NCBI GenBank assembly: GCA_037176705.1
Contig: CM073893.1
Location: forward strand, 17,732,074 to 17,796,073
DNA length: 64,000 nucleotides
DNA from: Molossus alvarezi
Taxonomy: Eukaryota > Chordata > Mammalia > Chiroptera > Molossidae
Reading direction: 5' to 3'
Below the pieces are notes generated by a model. The model was not told the DNA's origin. It saw only the letters and a list, made by a program, of their open reading frames with translations, and did no database searches. This document shows, in pieces, positions 36,401 through 43,816 of this stretch. Position 1 is the first letter of the stretch. Each line of letters starts with the position of its first letter. The position numbers were made by a program, and so were the translations under genes.

Positions 36401-39400
36401 TAAAAAGAACTTGGTAGTCTTCCTTCCTGTTGAATATTTTGGAGGAGTTTGAAAAACATAGGTGTTAGTTCTTCTTTGAATGTTTGGTAAAACTCCCCTG
36501 TGAAGCCATCAGGTCCAGGACTTTTGTTTGCTGGAAGTTCTTTTTTTATTAATGTTTCAATTTCATTAATTTTTATTGCTCTATTCAGGTTTTCTGATTC
36601 TTCCTGATTGAGCTTTTGAAGATTATATGTTTCTAGAAATTTGTCCATTTCTTTCAGATTGTCCAATTTGTTACCATATAGTTGTTCATAGTATTTTCTT
36701 ACAATCCTTTGTATTGCTGTGTTGTCAGTTATTACTTCACCACTTTAATTTCTGATTTTATTTATATAGGTCCTCTCTCTTTGTTCTTGATGAGTCTACC
36801 TAAACATTTATCGGTCTTGTTTATCATCTCAAAGACCCAGCTCTTGGTTTCATGGGTCTTTTGTATTTTTATTTAGTCTCTATGTCATTTATTTCCACTC
36901 TGATCTTTATTATTTCCTTCCTTCTACTTACTGTGGGCTCTTCTTGTTCTCTTTCTAGTTCTTTTAGTTGTAGGGCTAGATAGTTTATTAGACATTTTTC
37001 TTGTTTCTTGGAACACCTCTAATGCTATGAACTTCCCTCTCAGGATTTCTTTCACTATGTCCCATAGATTTGGGGTTGTGTGTTCATTTCTGTTTGTTTC
37101 CAGGAATTTTTATTATTTCTTCCTTCATCTCATTGGTAACGCATACATTGTTTAATAACATGTTGGTTAGCCTCCACATGTTTGAATGTTCTTGTGTGGT
37201 TTTATTATTAAATTTTAGTGTTATGCTATTTTGATTTAAGAAGATGCTTGATATTATTTTAGTCTTCTGAACTTGTAGAGTCCTAACATGTGGTCTGTCT
37301 TTGAGAATGTCCTATGTGCACTTGAGAAGAATGTATGTTCTGCAGCTTTGGGTTGAATTGTTCTGTAAATGTCAATTAAATTCATCTGATGAAGTGTTTT
37401 GTTTAAGGTTGCTGTTTCCTTGATTTTTTGTCTGAAAGATCTAATCCAGTGATGTCAGTGGAGTGTTAAAGTCCCCTACTATGACTGTATTGCTGTTGCT
37501 CTGTCCCTTAAAAGTCTTCCAGCAGCACCCCTCTTTTCCTCCCCCCAGAAAAATAAATAAATAAAAGTCTTCCAGCAGCTTGTCATATATATTTAGGTGC
37601 TTCCATATTGGGTGCATATGTTTACCACAGTTATATCCTCCTGTTGGATTGATCTTTTTAGTATTATGCAGTGATCTTCTTTATCTCTTATAGCCTTTGC
37701 TTTGAAGTCTGTTTTGTCAGATTTAAGTATTGCTTCTCAGCTTTTTTTTCCCCATTTGCATGGAAATTTTTTTATCCCTTCAGTTTCATCATTTGTGAGT
37801 ATTTTATTCTGAGGTGGGTCTCTTGTACACATATGTATGGGTATCTTGATTGGAGTATTTAATCCACTTATATTTAAGGTTATTATTAATAGGTACTTAT
37901 TACCATTTTCATTCTTTATGGCTGTGTTTCTTTCTCTCTCTATTTCTTCTTCTTATAGCAGTCTCTTTCACATTTCTTTCATTGCACATTTGGTTTCAAT
38001 AAATTCCCTTACTTTTTTTTTTTTTTTTTTTTTGGTGTGGGAAGCTCATTATTTCACCTTCAGTTTCGAAAGATAGCCTTACTGGATAGAGTAGTCTTGG
38101 TTTTAGGTTCTTGTTTTTTATTACCTTTGATATTTCATGCCATTCCCTCCTAACCTGTAGTGTTTCTGTTGTGAAATCAGCTGACAGCCTAATGGAAGCT
38201 CCCTTGTACGCAACTGTCTCTCTCTCTTGCTGCTCTTAAGATTCTCTATTTGTCTTTAACATTTGCCATTTTAATTATGATGTGTCTTGAAGTGGTCTCT
38301 TTGGTTTCATCTTGATTGGTACACTCTGTGCTTCCTGAACATGTGACTTTTTCCTTCACCAGTTTAGGGAATTTTCTGTCATTATTTCTTCAAATAGGTT
38401 ATCTGTGACTTGCTCACAGTCTTCTCCCTCTGATACCCATATGATACAAATGTTGTTCCATTTTGCATTGTCCCAAAGTTCTCTTAAATTGTCTTCCTGC
38501 TTTTTGAGTTTTATTATTATTTTGTTTTTGCTGTTCTCATTGAGTGGTCTTTTTCTACCTTGTCTTCTAATTCACTAATTCACTGCTCTGCTTTATTGAG
38601 CCTGTTTTTACTTCCTTCCAGCATGTTCCTGATGTCAGATAATAGTATTCTTCATTACTGCCTTGTTGTTATTATTATTTTTTTACGTTCCATGTATACA
38701 CCCTAGTGCCTGGATGTTTTTTCTTTTTCTTTTATGGTTGAAAGTATTATGAATGTCTCCCTTTTTTCCCCATTGACTCCCTCTTCCCCACTTCTCCCTC
38801 CTGCTTTCCCCAATCTAATGTCTGTGTCCATTAGTTGTACATATATGCATATAAGTTATTTGGTTTATCTCTTCCCATCCCTCCCACCCCCATTCCTCTG
38901 AGGTTTGTTAGTCTGTATCACATTTATTGATTTGCAAATATTGTAACAGCCTTTCATCCCTGGGATGAATCCCACTTGGTCATGAATAATTTTTTTTTAA
39001 TATATTGCAAGATCTGATTTGCTAATATTTTGTTGAGGATTTTGGCATCTATGTTCATCAGGGATACTTGCCTGTAGTTTTCTTGCTTCATAGTGTCTTT
39101 ATCTGGTTTTGGAATTAGCATTATGCTGGCCTCATAAAAAGAGCTTGGAAGTTTTCCTTACTCTTGAGTTTTTTGGAATAGTTTGAGGAGAATGGGTGTT
39201 AGTTCTTCTTTGAATGTTTAGTAGAACTCCCCTGTGAAGCCTTCTGGAACTGGGCCTTTTATTTTTGCTGGGAGTTTATTGATTACAGCTTTAATTTCCT
39301 TAGTGCTGGTCTGTTGAACTTCTCTGACTCTTCTTGGTTCAGTTTTAGGAGACTGTGATTCTAGAAATTTGTCCTTTTCATCTAGGTTGTCCAATTTGTT

Positions 39401-42124
39401 GGCGCATATTTGTTCATAGTATTTTCTAATAATACTTTGTATTTCTGTGGTGTCAGTTACTTCTCCTGTTTTGTTTCTAATTTTGTTTATTTGGGTCCTC
39501 TTTGTTTCTTGGTGAGTGTGGCTAAAGGTTCATCAATCTTGTTTATCTTTTCAAAGAACCAGCTCTTTGCTTCATTGATCTTTTGATTTCGTCTTTTAGT
39601 CTCTATGTTATTTATTTCCACTCTAATCTTTACTAGTTCTTTCCTTCTCCTTGCTCTGGGTTTTTCTTTCTGTTTACTTTCTAGTTCTTTAGTTGTAGGG
39701 TTAGATAGTCAATTAGAAACTTTTCTTGTTTCTTGAGGTAAGCCTGTAGTGCTATGAACTTCCCTCTCTGGGCTGCTTTCACTGTGTCCCATAGATTTTG
39801 TGTTATGATCTCCTTGGTAACCCATTCATTTTTTAATAACATGCTATTTAGATTCCATTTGTTTGAATGTTTTGAACATTTTTATTGTTATTCATTTTTA
39901 GTTTCATGCCATTGTGATCTGAGAAGATGCTTGATATGATTTCAATCTTCTTGAACTCATAGAGATTTAGTTTGTGTCCTAACGTGTGGTCTGTCTTTGA
40001 GAATGTCCCATGTGCACTTGAACAGAATGTGTATTCTGCAGTTTTGGGGTGTAATTCTCTGTAAATATTTATTAAATCCATCTGACCTAGTGCGTCTTTT
40101 AGAGTTTCTGTTTACTTGTTAGTTTTTTGTCTAGAGGATCTATCCAGTGATGTCAGAAAGGTATTAAAACCCCCTGCCAATGATTGTAATGTTGTCGACT
40201 TCTCCCTTGAAGTCATCCAGAACTTTTAAAATATATTTTGGTGCTCCTATATTGGGTGTATGTATGTTTACCAAGGTTATATCCTCCTGTTGGATAGATC
40301 GTTTCAATATTATATAGTGGCCTTCTGTGTTTGTCTCTTGTTATAGCCTTCATTTTGAAATCTATTTTATCAGATATGAGTATTGCTATCCCAGTTTTTT
40401 TGTTTGTTTTTGCTTTTTTCAATTTTAATTTGCTTGAAAAAAATTTTCCATCCCTTCACTTTCTTTTTTTTCTTTTCATTTGAAAGCATTTATTTTTTTT
40501 GGGGGGGGGGGGTTACTTTTAAAAAAATCTTTATTGTTGAATGTATTACAGATGTTCCTCATTTATCCCCTATTGACCCCCTCCTCCCCACTCCTGCCCC
40601 CCTCCCACCTTTTCCCACACTATTGTTTGTGTCCATTGGTTATGCATATAAGTTCTTTGGTTTATTTCTTCCCACTCCCCAACCCCTTTCCCTTTGGGGT
40701 TCATGCAGGAGGTAACCAATCAATGTGTCTCTCTCACACTGATGTTTCTCTTTCCCTATCCTTCTACTCTCTTTAAAAATCAGTGGAGAAAATATCCTTG
40801 GATAAGGGTTAACAAAAAAAAAAGTGAATTTCACCTTTCTTCCCTTACCCTCTTGAAGCTTTTCTGGATCAACTCCAATCTTGCTTCTTTTTATCCCTTC
40901 TCAGAGGAAGTGGTACCCTTCATGTTTAGAGAACTTACTCTGTAATCTAGATTTCAAACTCCTCCAACTCTGGGACTTCACTTTTTCAGGTCTTTCATCT
41001 ACAGCTTATGTCATCAACCTCTCTCTCCAATGCCTATAAACATTCTGAGTGATCCTCATATGAAAAAACCTTCCTTAAACTCATACCCCTCACTAGTCCT
41101 ATGTTTATTCTTCTCTATATGGCTGCATTATTTTTATAGAATAGCCTATAACACTGTCTGTTTGCATCATTCATTTTTCAACCCAGTTTGGCTGCCTTTA
41201 CCACCACTTCACTGAAACCACCTTGTTAAAATTACTAATGACTTCGCCCTGGCCAGTTTTGCTCAGTAGTTAGAGCATTGTCCTGTAGTCCAGAGAGACC
41301 CCGGGTTGGGTTCCTGCTAAGGGCACGTATCTCGGTTGCAGTTTGTCCCTCGCCCTGTCTGGGTCGTGCAGGTGGCAGCCACTCGATGTGTACCTTTCAC
41401 ATCGATGTTTCTTTCTTTCTTCCTCTCACTCTATCTGAACAAAAAATGAAAAAATGTCCTTGGGTGAGGTTTAAAAAAATTACTAATGACTTCAAGAATG
41501 TCAAATTTATTACTTAACTTTTTTTTAGCATATATTATGAAAAGTAAAATATTTAGTAATGTTCATTCACTATATCTGTGCAGTTTGACAGTAGCTGTAC
41601 AGTGATCAACCATGTCATTACCACAATCAAAATAGCCAACATATTTATCACCCTTAAAAGTTTCCTTCTTCTCCCTATAATCCTTCCTGCTCACTGCTCC
41701 CCATCCCAGCCCCAACCAGGAAACCACTGATCTGCTTTCTGTCACTATAGATTATCTTGCATTTTTAGAGTATTATATAAATAGAATCTTGCAGTTTGTA
41801 TTATTTTTTTTTTTATTGTTTGGCTTCCTCATTCAGCATAATTATTTTAAGATTGGTTTGTGTTACAGTAATTCAGTCTTGTTTTTTGTGTGATTTTTTG
41901 ACAAATAGTATAGTTCACTGTTTGTATGTATCACAATTTGTGTTTTCTTTCATCTGTTAATGGATATTTAGGTTGTTTCTAGGGTTTGACCATTAAAGAT
42001 AAAGCTGTTACAGCCCTGGCGAGTGTGGCTCAGAAAAGTTGTAGGTTCAATTCCCTGTCAGGTCACATACCTAGGATGCAGGTTTGCTACCCAGTTGGGG
42101 CATTTACAGGAGGCAAACCATCAA

Positions 42125-42169
<45 letters not shown>

Positions 42170-43147
42170 ATCTCTCTCTCTCTCTTCCCCTCTCTCTAAC
42201 ATCAATGAGCATGTCCTTGGGTGAGAAGTGAAAAAATAAAATAAAGCTGTTACTAACAGTAATGTATAAGTCTTTGTATGGCTATATGCATTCATTTCTT
42301 TTGGGCAGATGTTGATAAGAACATATAGATGCTAAATAAGGCCTGGAGTCTAGTTAACAGTATTGTATCAGTGTCAGTTTTCTGGACTTAATATTGCAAT
42401 ATGTAAAATGTTATCACTGGGGACCTTATATTACTTTTGCAACTTTTGTGAATCTATAATTTTTTCAGAATGAAACTTTAAAATAAGTAATATATGTTAA
42501 TTATATAAAGTTTGGAAAATACAGGTTGGCAAATAAGGAAAAATTAAAATTGCCTGTAGTCTGCCCTGGCCAGTGTGGCTCAGTTGGTTGGGCATCATCC
42601 TGTGCACCAAGAGGTTGCCATTTCGATTCCCAGTCAGGGCACATGCCTGGGTTGGGGCTCCATCCCCAGTAGTGAGTGTGCAGGAAGCAGCCAATCGATG
42701 TATCACTTTCATATCAATGTTTCTTTCTTTCCCTCTCCCTCTCCTTTTCTCTCTAAAAGATCAATAAAAAATCTTTAAAACAATTTTTCATAGTCACACC
42801 CTTTCAAGATAATTATTAATAGTATTTTGATGTATAGCCTTTCAATGTTTTTGATAGATAGATTTTGTTTTTTGTTGTGGCTGTTTTTACCCAATAGGAT
42901 CATATTTTGTAACCTGGACAGTAGATATTTTCTTCTTTGTGCCTACTAATATTATGGTATTAATGGAAACAGCTTTATTTTATAATTATGTACTCATACA
43001 AATTAAGGTGTTTGCTTCTAATTTATTTTATTTCTTTTTCTATCTCTAGTTGACGACAGTGCAATTTTGGATTGCCAGTTCAGTGAATTTTATCATACTC
43101 CTCCACCTGGTTTTGAAAAAATACTATTTGAACAGCAGATCTTCTGA
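15109..43147 (+). CDS. SPRYD7: SPRYD7, SPRY domain-containing protein 7 (five coding exons)
   Basis: Coding parts are 15109-15214, 19869-19985, 25069-25235, 31825-31927 and 43050-43147. Together they give 591 nt, i.e. 196 residues and a TGA, which is the usual length of mammalian SPRYD7. The start ATG has G at -3 and G at +4 and begins [16 protein letters not shown], with a cysteine cluster at residues 7, 8, 11 and 12. The rest is one small SPRY/B30.2-type beta-sandwich. Recognisable stretches are [14 protein letters not shown] (exon 2), IWGIGVATQ and [17 protein letters not shown] (exon 3), [19 protein letters not shown] (exon 4) and the C-terminus [11 protein letters not shown] (exon 5). 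Introns are phase 1, 1, 0 and 1. No frameshift or stop is seen, so the gene looks intact. SPRY domains usually bind protein partners; the molecular role of SPRYD7 is poorly known. In humans the gene lies in the 13q14 region deleted in chronic lymphocytic leukaemia. The family assignment is from recognition of the protein and was not checked by a search. Confidence 0.96.
15421..17045 (+). other. SPRYD7 intron 1, first part
   Basis: Unique intronic sequence. 16358-16470 resembles an old L2 or MIR end in reverse (CATTCAACTGATATTTATTG, AGGCATTGTTTTAGGTGCTG, CTGGAGCTTATGA). Nothing else is recognised. Confidence 0.5.
17057..17318 (-). mobile_element. Ves SINE, newer subfamily
   Basis: Bounded by TAAAACATACT at 17046-17056 and 17319-17329. 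The tail-side motif ATCCTCACCTGAGGAT is present, and the head ends AAAGCCGGCAAGGGC. Confidence 0.9.
17330..19487 (+). other. SPRYD7 intron 1, middle part
   Basis: AT-rich intron. 17820-18290 has the texture of an ancient interspersed repeat (AATTTATTGTTACATGTAAC, then CATTCGGTCACTGTGGCCAA), family not identified. 18320-18400 has a weak MIR/L2-like piece. No exon is evident. Confidence 0.4.
19488..19662 (-). mobile_element. Ves SINE, older subfamily, short
   Basis: Perfect 16-bp duplications CTACAAATGAATATTA at 19472-19487 and 19663-19678. The body is short and lacks most of the pyrimidine tract; the head ends CCACACCAGCGGGG. It lies about 200 bases upstream of exon 2. Confidence 0.9.
19869..19985 (+). 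CDS. SPRYD7: SPRYD7 coding exon 2
   Basis: A T-rich tract ending TTTGTTTAG precedes the exon, which completes codon 36 (Gly) and ends after one base of codon 75. It is 117 nt with phase 1 at both ends, so it could be skipped without a frameshift. The donor reads CACAG|GTTGGT, which departs from GTRAGT at +3, +4 and +5. A second GT lies four bases downstream (GTATAA at 19990), but using it would break the frame. Confidence 0.95.
20362..20809 (-). mobile_element. Solo LTR of a class I (ERV1-like) endogenous retrovirus
   Basis: A 448-bp unit whose ends are the imperfect inverted repeats TGTTGTAAC and GTTATAACA, i.e. TG...CA. Read on the minus strand it contains a TATA box (CCTATAAAAAGG, about 20500) and about 70 bases later an AATAAA (in GCTCAATAAACTCC), then a CTCGGCGTCTGAGTTTGG stretch before the end. 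That is the normal U3-R-U5 order of a gammaretrovirus-like LTR. No internal viral genes and no second LTR are present. A clear target duplication was not found. The 11-base G run at 20520-20530 is within it. Confidence 0.7.
20951..23093 (-). mobile_element. HAL1-like (half-L1) element with nearly intact ORF1
   Basis: Read on the minus strand it starts at 23093 with GACTTCCGATCAAGATGGCA, matching the start at 7465 and including a YY1-type site (23075-23083). A 5' UTR is followed by ORF1 from 22207 to 21437, then the residual ATGGCAATGAATATATATCT of the ORF2 start (near 21330) and directly an L1-type 3' UTR with a T-run (A-tail) at 20955-20965. No ORF2 is present. The 5' UTR is shorter than in the 7465 copy. 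GTTTCTT occurs at both flanks as a weak candidate duplication. Confidence 0.85.
21437..22207 (-). pseudogene. HAL1/L1 ORF1 with one in-frame amber codon
   Basis: One continuous frame of 256 codons is broken only by TAG at 21917-21919, probably a CAG to TAG transition. The first part (22207-21917) is a charged heptad-like coiled coil ([18 protein letters not shown]). The second part holds the end of the RRM ([20 protein letters not shown]) and the C-terminal domain ([35 protein letters not shown]). L1 ORF1 protein is a trimeric RNA-binding chaperone found in the retrotransposition particle. It is shorter than the about 330-340 residues usual for L1 ORF1. Confidence 0.8.
23185..23337 (-). mobile_element. 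Old bat tRNA-SINE remnant
   Basis: GATTTTAGAAAGAGAGACATC, TTGGTTCCTATATGTCCCCT, GACCAGGGATCGAACCTGC and ACTGAGCAACCTGGC follow the older Ves order in reverse, with heavy divergence. Confidence 0.65.
23338..24161 (+). other. SPRYD7 intron 2, unique part
   Basis: AT-rich intron with no gene, no confident repeat and no splice-like exon. Confidence 0.5.
24162..24436 (-). mobile_element. Ves SINE, newer subfamily
   Basis: Duplications AGTTGTTTGCTTTA (24148-24161) and AGTTGTGTGCTTTA (24437-24450), one mismatch. The tail motif is ATCCTCACTCGAGGAC, and an (AG)n run lies at about 24254-24270. Confidence 0.9.
24715..24975 (-). repeat. MIR element
   Basis: CTGTGTGCTTTACTTACACA, GAGTTATCTCACTATATCTT, AACCTTGCGAGGTAAGTACT, AGAGGTTAAGTGACTTACCC and AAACCTACGCAGTATAACTC follow the reverse complement of the MIR consensus almost end to end. 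Confidence 0.75.
25069..25235 (+). CDS. SPRYD7: SPRYD7 coding exon 3
   Basis: The acceptor is TATATTTTCAG and the donor is a perfect GTGAGT. The exon is 167 nt: it completes Gly75 and runs to Val130 in phase 0. It encodes the central SPRY strands, including [20 protein letters not shown] and the segment ending LPQEGDVV. Confidence 0.96.
25236..26129 (+). other. SPRYD7 intron 3, first part
   Basis: Unique-looking intron. The open frames 25386-25652 (+) and 25626-25838 (-) have no family resemblance and look like chance. Confidence 0.5.
26130..26354 (+). mobile_element. Ves SINE, older subfamily
   Basis: Duplications AAATATAAAGAACACTTG (26112-26129) and AAATATAAAAAACACTTG (26355-26372). The head TGGCTCAGTGGTTGAGCATC is present, and the tail is ATCATTAAAGGAAAAAAA. 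Confidence 0.92.
26380..26659 (-). mobile_element. Ves SINE, newer subfamily, opposite to its neighbour
   Basis: Duplications CACTTGGTTTTTA at 26367-26379 and 26660-26672, so it landed in the right-hand duplication of the Ves at 26130. The tail motif CTTCACCCGAGGATAT is slightly decayed. Confidence 0.88.
26673..28020 (+). other. SPRYD7 intron 3, middle part
   Basis: AT-rich unique intron with a probable MIR in reverse at about 27530-27650 (TTTATTATGGGACAGGCACT, TTTAATCTTCATAATGACCA, CATTTTACAGATTGGGAGAA). Nothing else is recognised. Confidence 0.5.
28034..28281 (-). mobile_element. Ves SINE, newer subfamily
   Basis: Perfect duplications GTGTTTTTGTTTT at 28021-28033 and 28282-28294. Low divergence from the other newer copies suggests a fairly recent insertion. 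Confidence 0.92.
28425..28691 (-). mobile_element. Ves SINE, intermediate type
   Basis: Duplications TATTCCTTAAC at 28414-28424 and 28692-28702. The tail motif is TCCTTACCCAAGGATA, with several differences from the newer consensus. Confidence 0.9.
28703..29142 (-). mobile_element. HAL1-like 3' end, 5'-truncated
   Basis: Same order as 20951-21400: a T-run, TCTTTATTGTTGGATG, C-rich runs, GTCTGTGTCCATTGGTTATG, CCAACTGGCAACCAACAAAA, then TTTGTTTGTAGATTCC and the residual ORF2-start sequence (ATTCATTGCCATTTTG). It stops within the last codons of ORF1 (ACCCTTCATCATTTCATA), so the ORF1/3' UTR joint is present here too. Confidence 0.8.
29506..29614 (+). mobile_element. Head-only Ves SINE
   Basis: Only the tRNA-related head and a little of the body (CCCTGGCTGGTTGGGCTCAG to AGCATGTACC) are followed directly by an A-rich tail. 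The full 16-bp duplication AAGAATAAGTGTTCCA at 29490-29505 and 29615-29630 shows that it inserted in this short form. Confidence 0.85.
29631..29876 (+). mobile_element. Ves SINE, newer subfamily, tandem with the head-only copy
   Basis: Starts right after the second AAGAATAAGTGTTCCA and is followed by a third, AAGAATAAGTATTCCA (29877-29892). The tail motif is ATCCTCAGGTGAGGATT. Confidence 0.9.
29920..30075 (+). repeat. MIR element
   Basis: TAAATTCTTTAAATTCATTG, TACCTCATCTGTAAAATGGA, TTGTGAGGATTAAATGAG and TAAAATAGTGTTTGGTAT match the 3' two-thirds of MIR. Confidence 0.75.
30098..30301 (-). mobile_element. Ves SINE with internal loss in the head
   Basis: The tail motif AATCCTCACCCAAGGATA and body are present, but the A-box region is missing: the sequence jumps from AACACAAGACCC to CTGGCCAGGGC. 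Confidence 0.82.
30455..30772. mobile_element. Tigger/MER2-like DNA transposon (MITE)
   Basis: The left end GTGGATCCTTGCACAATGCA and the reverse complement of the right end (AGTTGACCCTAGAACAACAT) are related terminal inverted repeats flanked by TA. The interior has the motif GGGGTTAGGGGCACTGACCC and AAAATGCACATATAAC known from pogo/Tigger-type non-autonomous elements. It has no transposase. Confidence 0.65.
30850..31075 (+). mobile_element. Ves SINE, older subfamily
   Basis: CCCGGCCAGTGTGGCTCAGT head, CCCAGGTTGTGGGTCTAATC body, (TCTCCC)n-like pyrimidine run and AAATCAATAAAG tail. Confidence 0.88.
31107..31314 (-). mobile_element. Ves SINE, older subfamily
   Basis: AAATTGATTTTAGAGAGAG tail side, GAATCAAACCGGTGACCTCT B-box side and CACTGAGCCACACCAGCAGG head in reverse. 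It faces the copy at 30850, forming an inverted pair only about 30 bases apart. Confidence 0.88.
31315..31824 (+). other. SPRYD7 intron 3, end
   Basis: Unique intron up to the exon 4 acceptor; nothing else is recognised. Confidence 0.5.
31825..31927 (+). CDS. SPRYD7: SPRYD7 coding exon 4
   Basis: The acceptor is TTTTGTTCCTAG and the donor is GTAAGC. The exon is 103 nt and encodes residues 131-164 ([17 protein letters not shown] and onward) plus the first base of codon 165. Confidence 0.96.
32227..32479 (-). mobile_element. Ves SINE, newer subfamily
   Basis: Duplications CCCATCACCTATCTT (32212-32226) and CCCATCACCTGTCTT (32480-32494). The tail motif is ATCCTCACCTGAGGACAT. Confidence 0.92.
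32495..32998 (+). other. SPRYD7 intron 4, start
   Basis: AT-rich intron, probably containing an old LINE shred at 32495-32700 (ATTATTTTGAAACAAATGCC); not classified further. Confidence 0.35.
32999..33211 (-). mobile_element. Ves SINE, older subfamily, with long T run
   Basis: A poly-T run at about 33007-33030 (the A-tail), GGGAGAGAGAGAGAGAAACA, CTCCTGCACACTCCCTAGTG, GACCAGGAATTGAGCTGGGG and CACTGAGCCACACCAGCTGG. Confidence 0.88.
33316..33533 (-). mobile_element. Ves SINE, intermediate type
   Basis: AAAAGTATTTTT (33304-33315) and AAAAGTGTATTTTT (33534-33547) bracket it. It carries both the older TTGATTTTAGAGAGAGG motif and the newer AATCCTCATTCGAGGATA motif, so it is intermediate in type. 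Confidence 0.85.
34581..34780 (-). mobile_element. Ves SINE, older subfamily, inside L1
   Basis: TGCTTTGCCTATTTT (34566-34580) and TGCTTTGTCCATTTT (34781-34795) bracket it, and the L1 text continues across. Confidence 0.9.
37527..37561 (-). mobile_element. 35-bp micro-insertion with 18-bp target duplication
   Basis: TAAAAGTCTTCCAGCAGC occurs at 37509-37526 and again at 37562-37579. Between the copies is a pyrimidine run and AAAAATAAATAAA. The L1 reading resumes exactly after it. The strand of the insert is uncertain; an A-rich end on the right would mean + orientation. Confidence 0.75.
38725..40470 (-). mobile_element. Second antisense L1, with internal deletion
   Basis: 3' UTR (38730-38914) joins abruptly at about 38915 to the middle of the RT region (GTATCACATTTATTGATTTG). 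It continues through RT to the endonuclease (frame 40422-40213 with [20 protein letters not shown]). The ORF2 C-terminus is missing. Confidence 0.82.
40513..40696 (-). mobile_element. HAL1/L1 3' UTR piece
   Basis: AAAAAAATCTTTATTGTTG, TATTACAGATGTTCCTCATT, C-rich runs and ATGCATATAAGTTCTTTGG, as in 28703-28870. It stops at CCCTTTGGGGTTCATG, where Ves sequence starts on the other strand. A G12 run lies at 40501-40512. Confidence 0.75.
40697..40823 (+). mobile_element. Ves SINE 3' half joined to an L1 piece
   Basis: CATGCAGGAGGTAACCAATC, TCTCACACTGATGTTTCTC, a pyrimidine run, a weak ATCCTTGGATAAGGGTT tail motif and an A run. The tRNA-like head is missing. Confidence 0.8.
41246..41478 (+). mobile_element. 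Ves SINE, newer subfamily
   Basis: Perfect duplications ATTACTAATGACTTC at 41231-41245 and 41479-41493. The tail motif is TGTCCTTGGGTGAGGTTT. Confidence 0.92.
41494..42330 (-). mobile_element. Old L1 fragment in reverse
   Basis: AGCATATATTATGAAAAGTA, CAACCATGTCATTACCACAA, GGCTTCCTCATTCAGCATAA, CATCTGTTAATGGATATTTA and GTCTTTGTATGGCTATATGC follow an old L1 (L1M class) in antisense. It is interrupted by the Ves at 42012-42240. Confidence 0.6.
42012..42240 (+). mobile_element. Ves SINE with long (TC)n
   Basis: Perfect duplications ATAAAGCTGTTAC at 41999-42011 and 42241-42253. It has an older-type body but ends with a newer-type tail motif (TGTCCTTGGGTGAGAAG). The pyrimidine tract has grown into a (TC)n run at about 42127-42186. 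Confidence 0.9.
42563..42772 (+). mobile_element. Ves SINE, older subfamily
   Basis: GCCCTGGCCAGTGTGGCTCA head, GTTGCCATTTCGATTCCCAG B-box region, CTAAAAGATCAATAAAAAAT tail. It lies about 280 bases upstream of exon 5. Confidence 0.88.
43050..43147 (+). CDS. SPRYD7: SPRYD7 coding exon 5 with stop
   Basis: The acceptor is TTTCTATCTCTAG. It encodes the end of the SPRY domain ([20 protein letters not shown]) and the C-terminus ending EQQIF, followed by TGA at 43145-43147. The 3' UTR follows directly. Confidence 0.96.
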
Positions 43148-43201
43148 ATGTATTTGTTTTTGAAACTTATATTTCTGCACTGTTAAAAATGTTTATCATT
43201 T

Positions 43202-43207
43202 AATAAA
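43202..43207 (+). terminator. SPRYD7 polyadenylation signal AATAAA
   Basis: A canonical AATAAA lies 55 bases after the stop codon, with cleavage expected around 43220-43230. A long 3' UTR isoform cannot be excluded, because further AATAAA matches occur downstream (for example near 44170). Confidence 0.75.
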
Positions 43208-43564
43208 GCTTTACCTGACCTATAGGTGAAAATATATTATTAAAAATATACTTGTTAATATTGTTTAAGGAACCAGTGTATTCAATATAGCACCCAGAAA
43301 TTGTGATTTAAAATACTTAGGTTTTGTGATATGAAATCAGCATTTTGGGCAGTTTATTTAATTCTTATTTAAATAAATATAACTATTTGTATGATTAACA
43401 GTATTAAGTGGAAATATGTATATAGGTATTAAAAAGGGAATTTTTCTTACATAAAATATTTGTTTTAATAGAGATGTAGAGTTGGGTGGGTTTCTGTCAT
43501 TCTGAAGTTTAGATCATTATTTTAGGTTTGCAATCCAATAATTTTGTGTGTCGTGTCCTTTTTT

Positions 43565-43816
43565 TTTTTTTTTTTTTAATCCTCACCCGAGGACATTTTT
43601 CCATTTTTTGTTCAGGTAGAGTGGGAAGGAGAGGGAGGAACAGAGAGAGAGAGAAACATCGATGTGAAAGGAACACATCGAGTGGCTGCCACCCGCACTA
43701 CCAACCAGGGCCGGGGACAAACTGCAACCGAAGTACGTGCCCTTAGCGGGAACCGAACCTGGGTCTCTCCAGACCGCAGGCCGACGCTCTAACCACTGAG
43801 CCAAACCGGCCAGGGC
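43565..43816 (-). mobile_element. Ves SINE, newer subfamily, downstream of SPRYD7
   Basis: Perfect duplications TCGTGTCCTTTTTT at 43551-43564 and 43817-43830. It is close to the newer consensus in all parts, so probably young. It starts about 360 bases after the polyadenylation signal. Confidence 0.93.

Larger units (their letters stand above)
33735..38690 (-). mobile_element. Long antisense L1 in SPRYD7 intron 4
   Basis: On the minus strand: 3' UTR (33740-34000), ORF2 C-terminus (to about 35200), reverse transcriptase, endonuclease (about 37000-37950) and ORF1 remains (38040-38690). The RT part is clearest in the frame 36666-36148 ([18 protein letters not shown] and [11 protein letters not shown]). 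It is decayed by stops and frameshifts. A Ves at 34581-34780 and a 35-bp insertion at 37527-37561 interrupt it. Confidence 0.85.

Noticed and set aside
42127..42186. (TC)n tract as a regulatory or CRISPR-like repeat array
   Set aside because: It is the expanded pyrimidine tract of a Ves element. No spaced repeats occur anywhere in the window.
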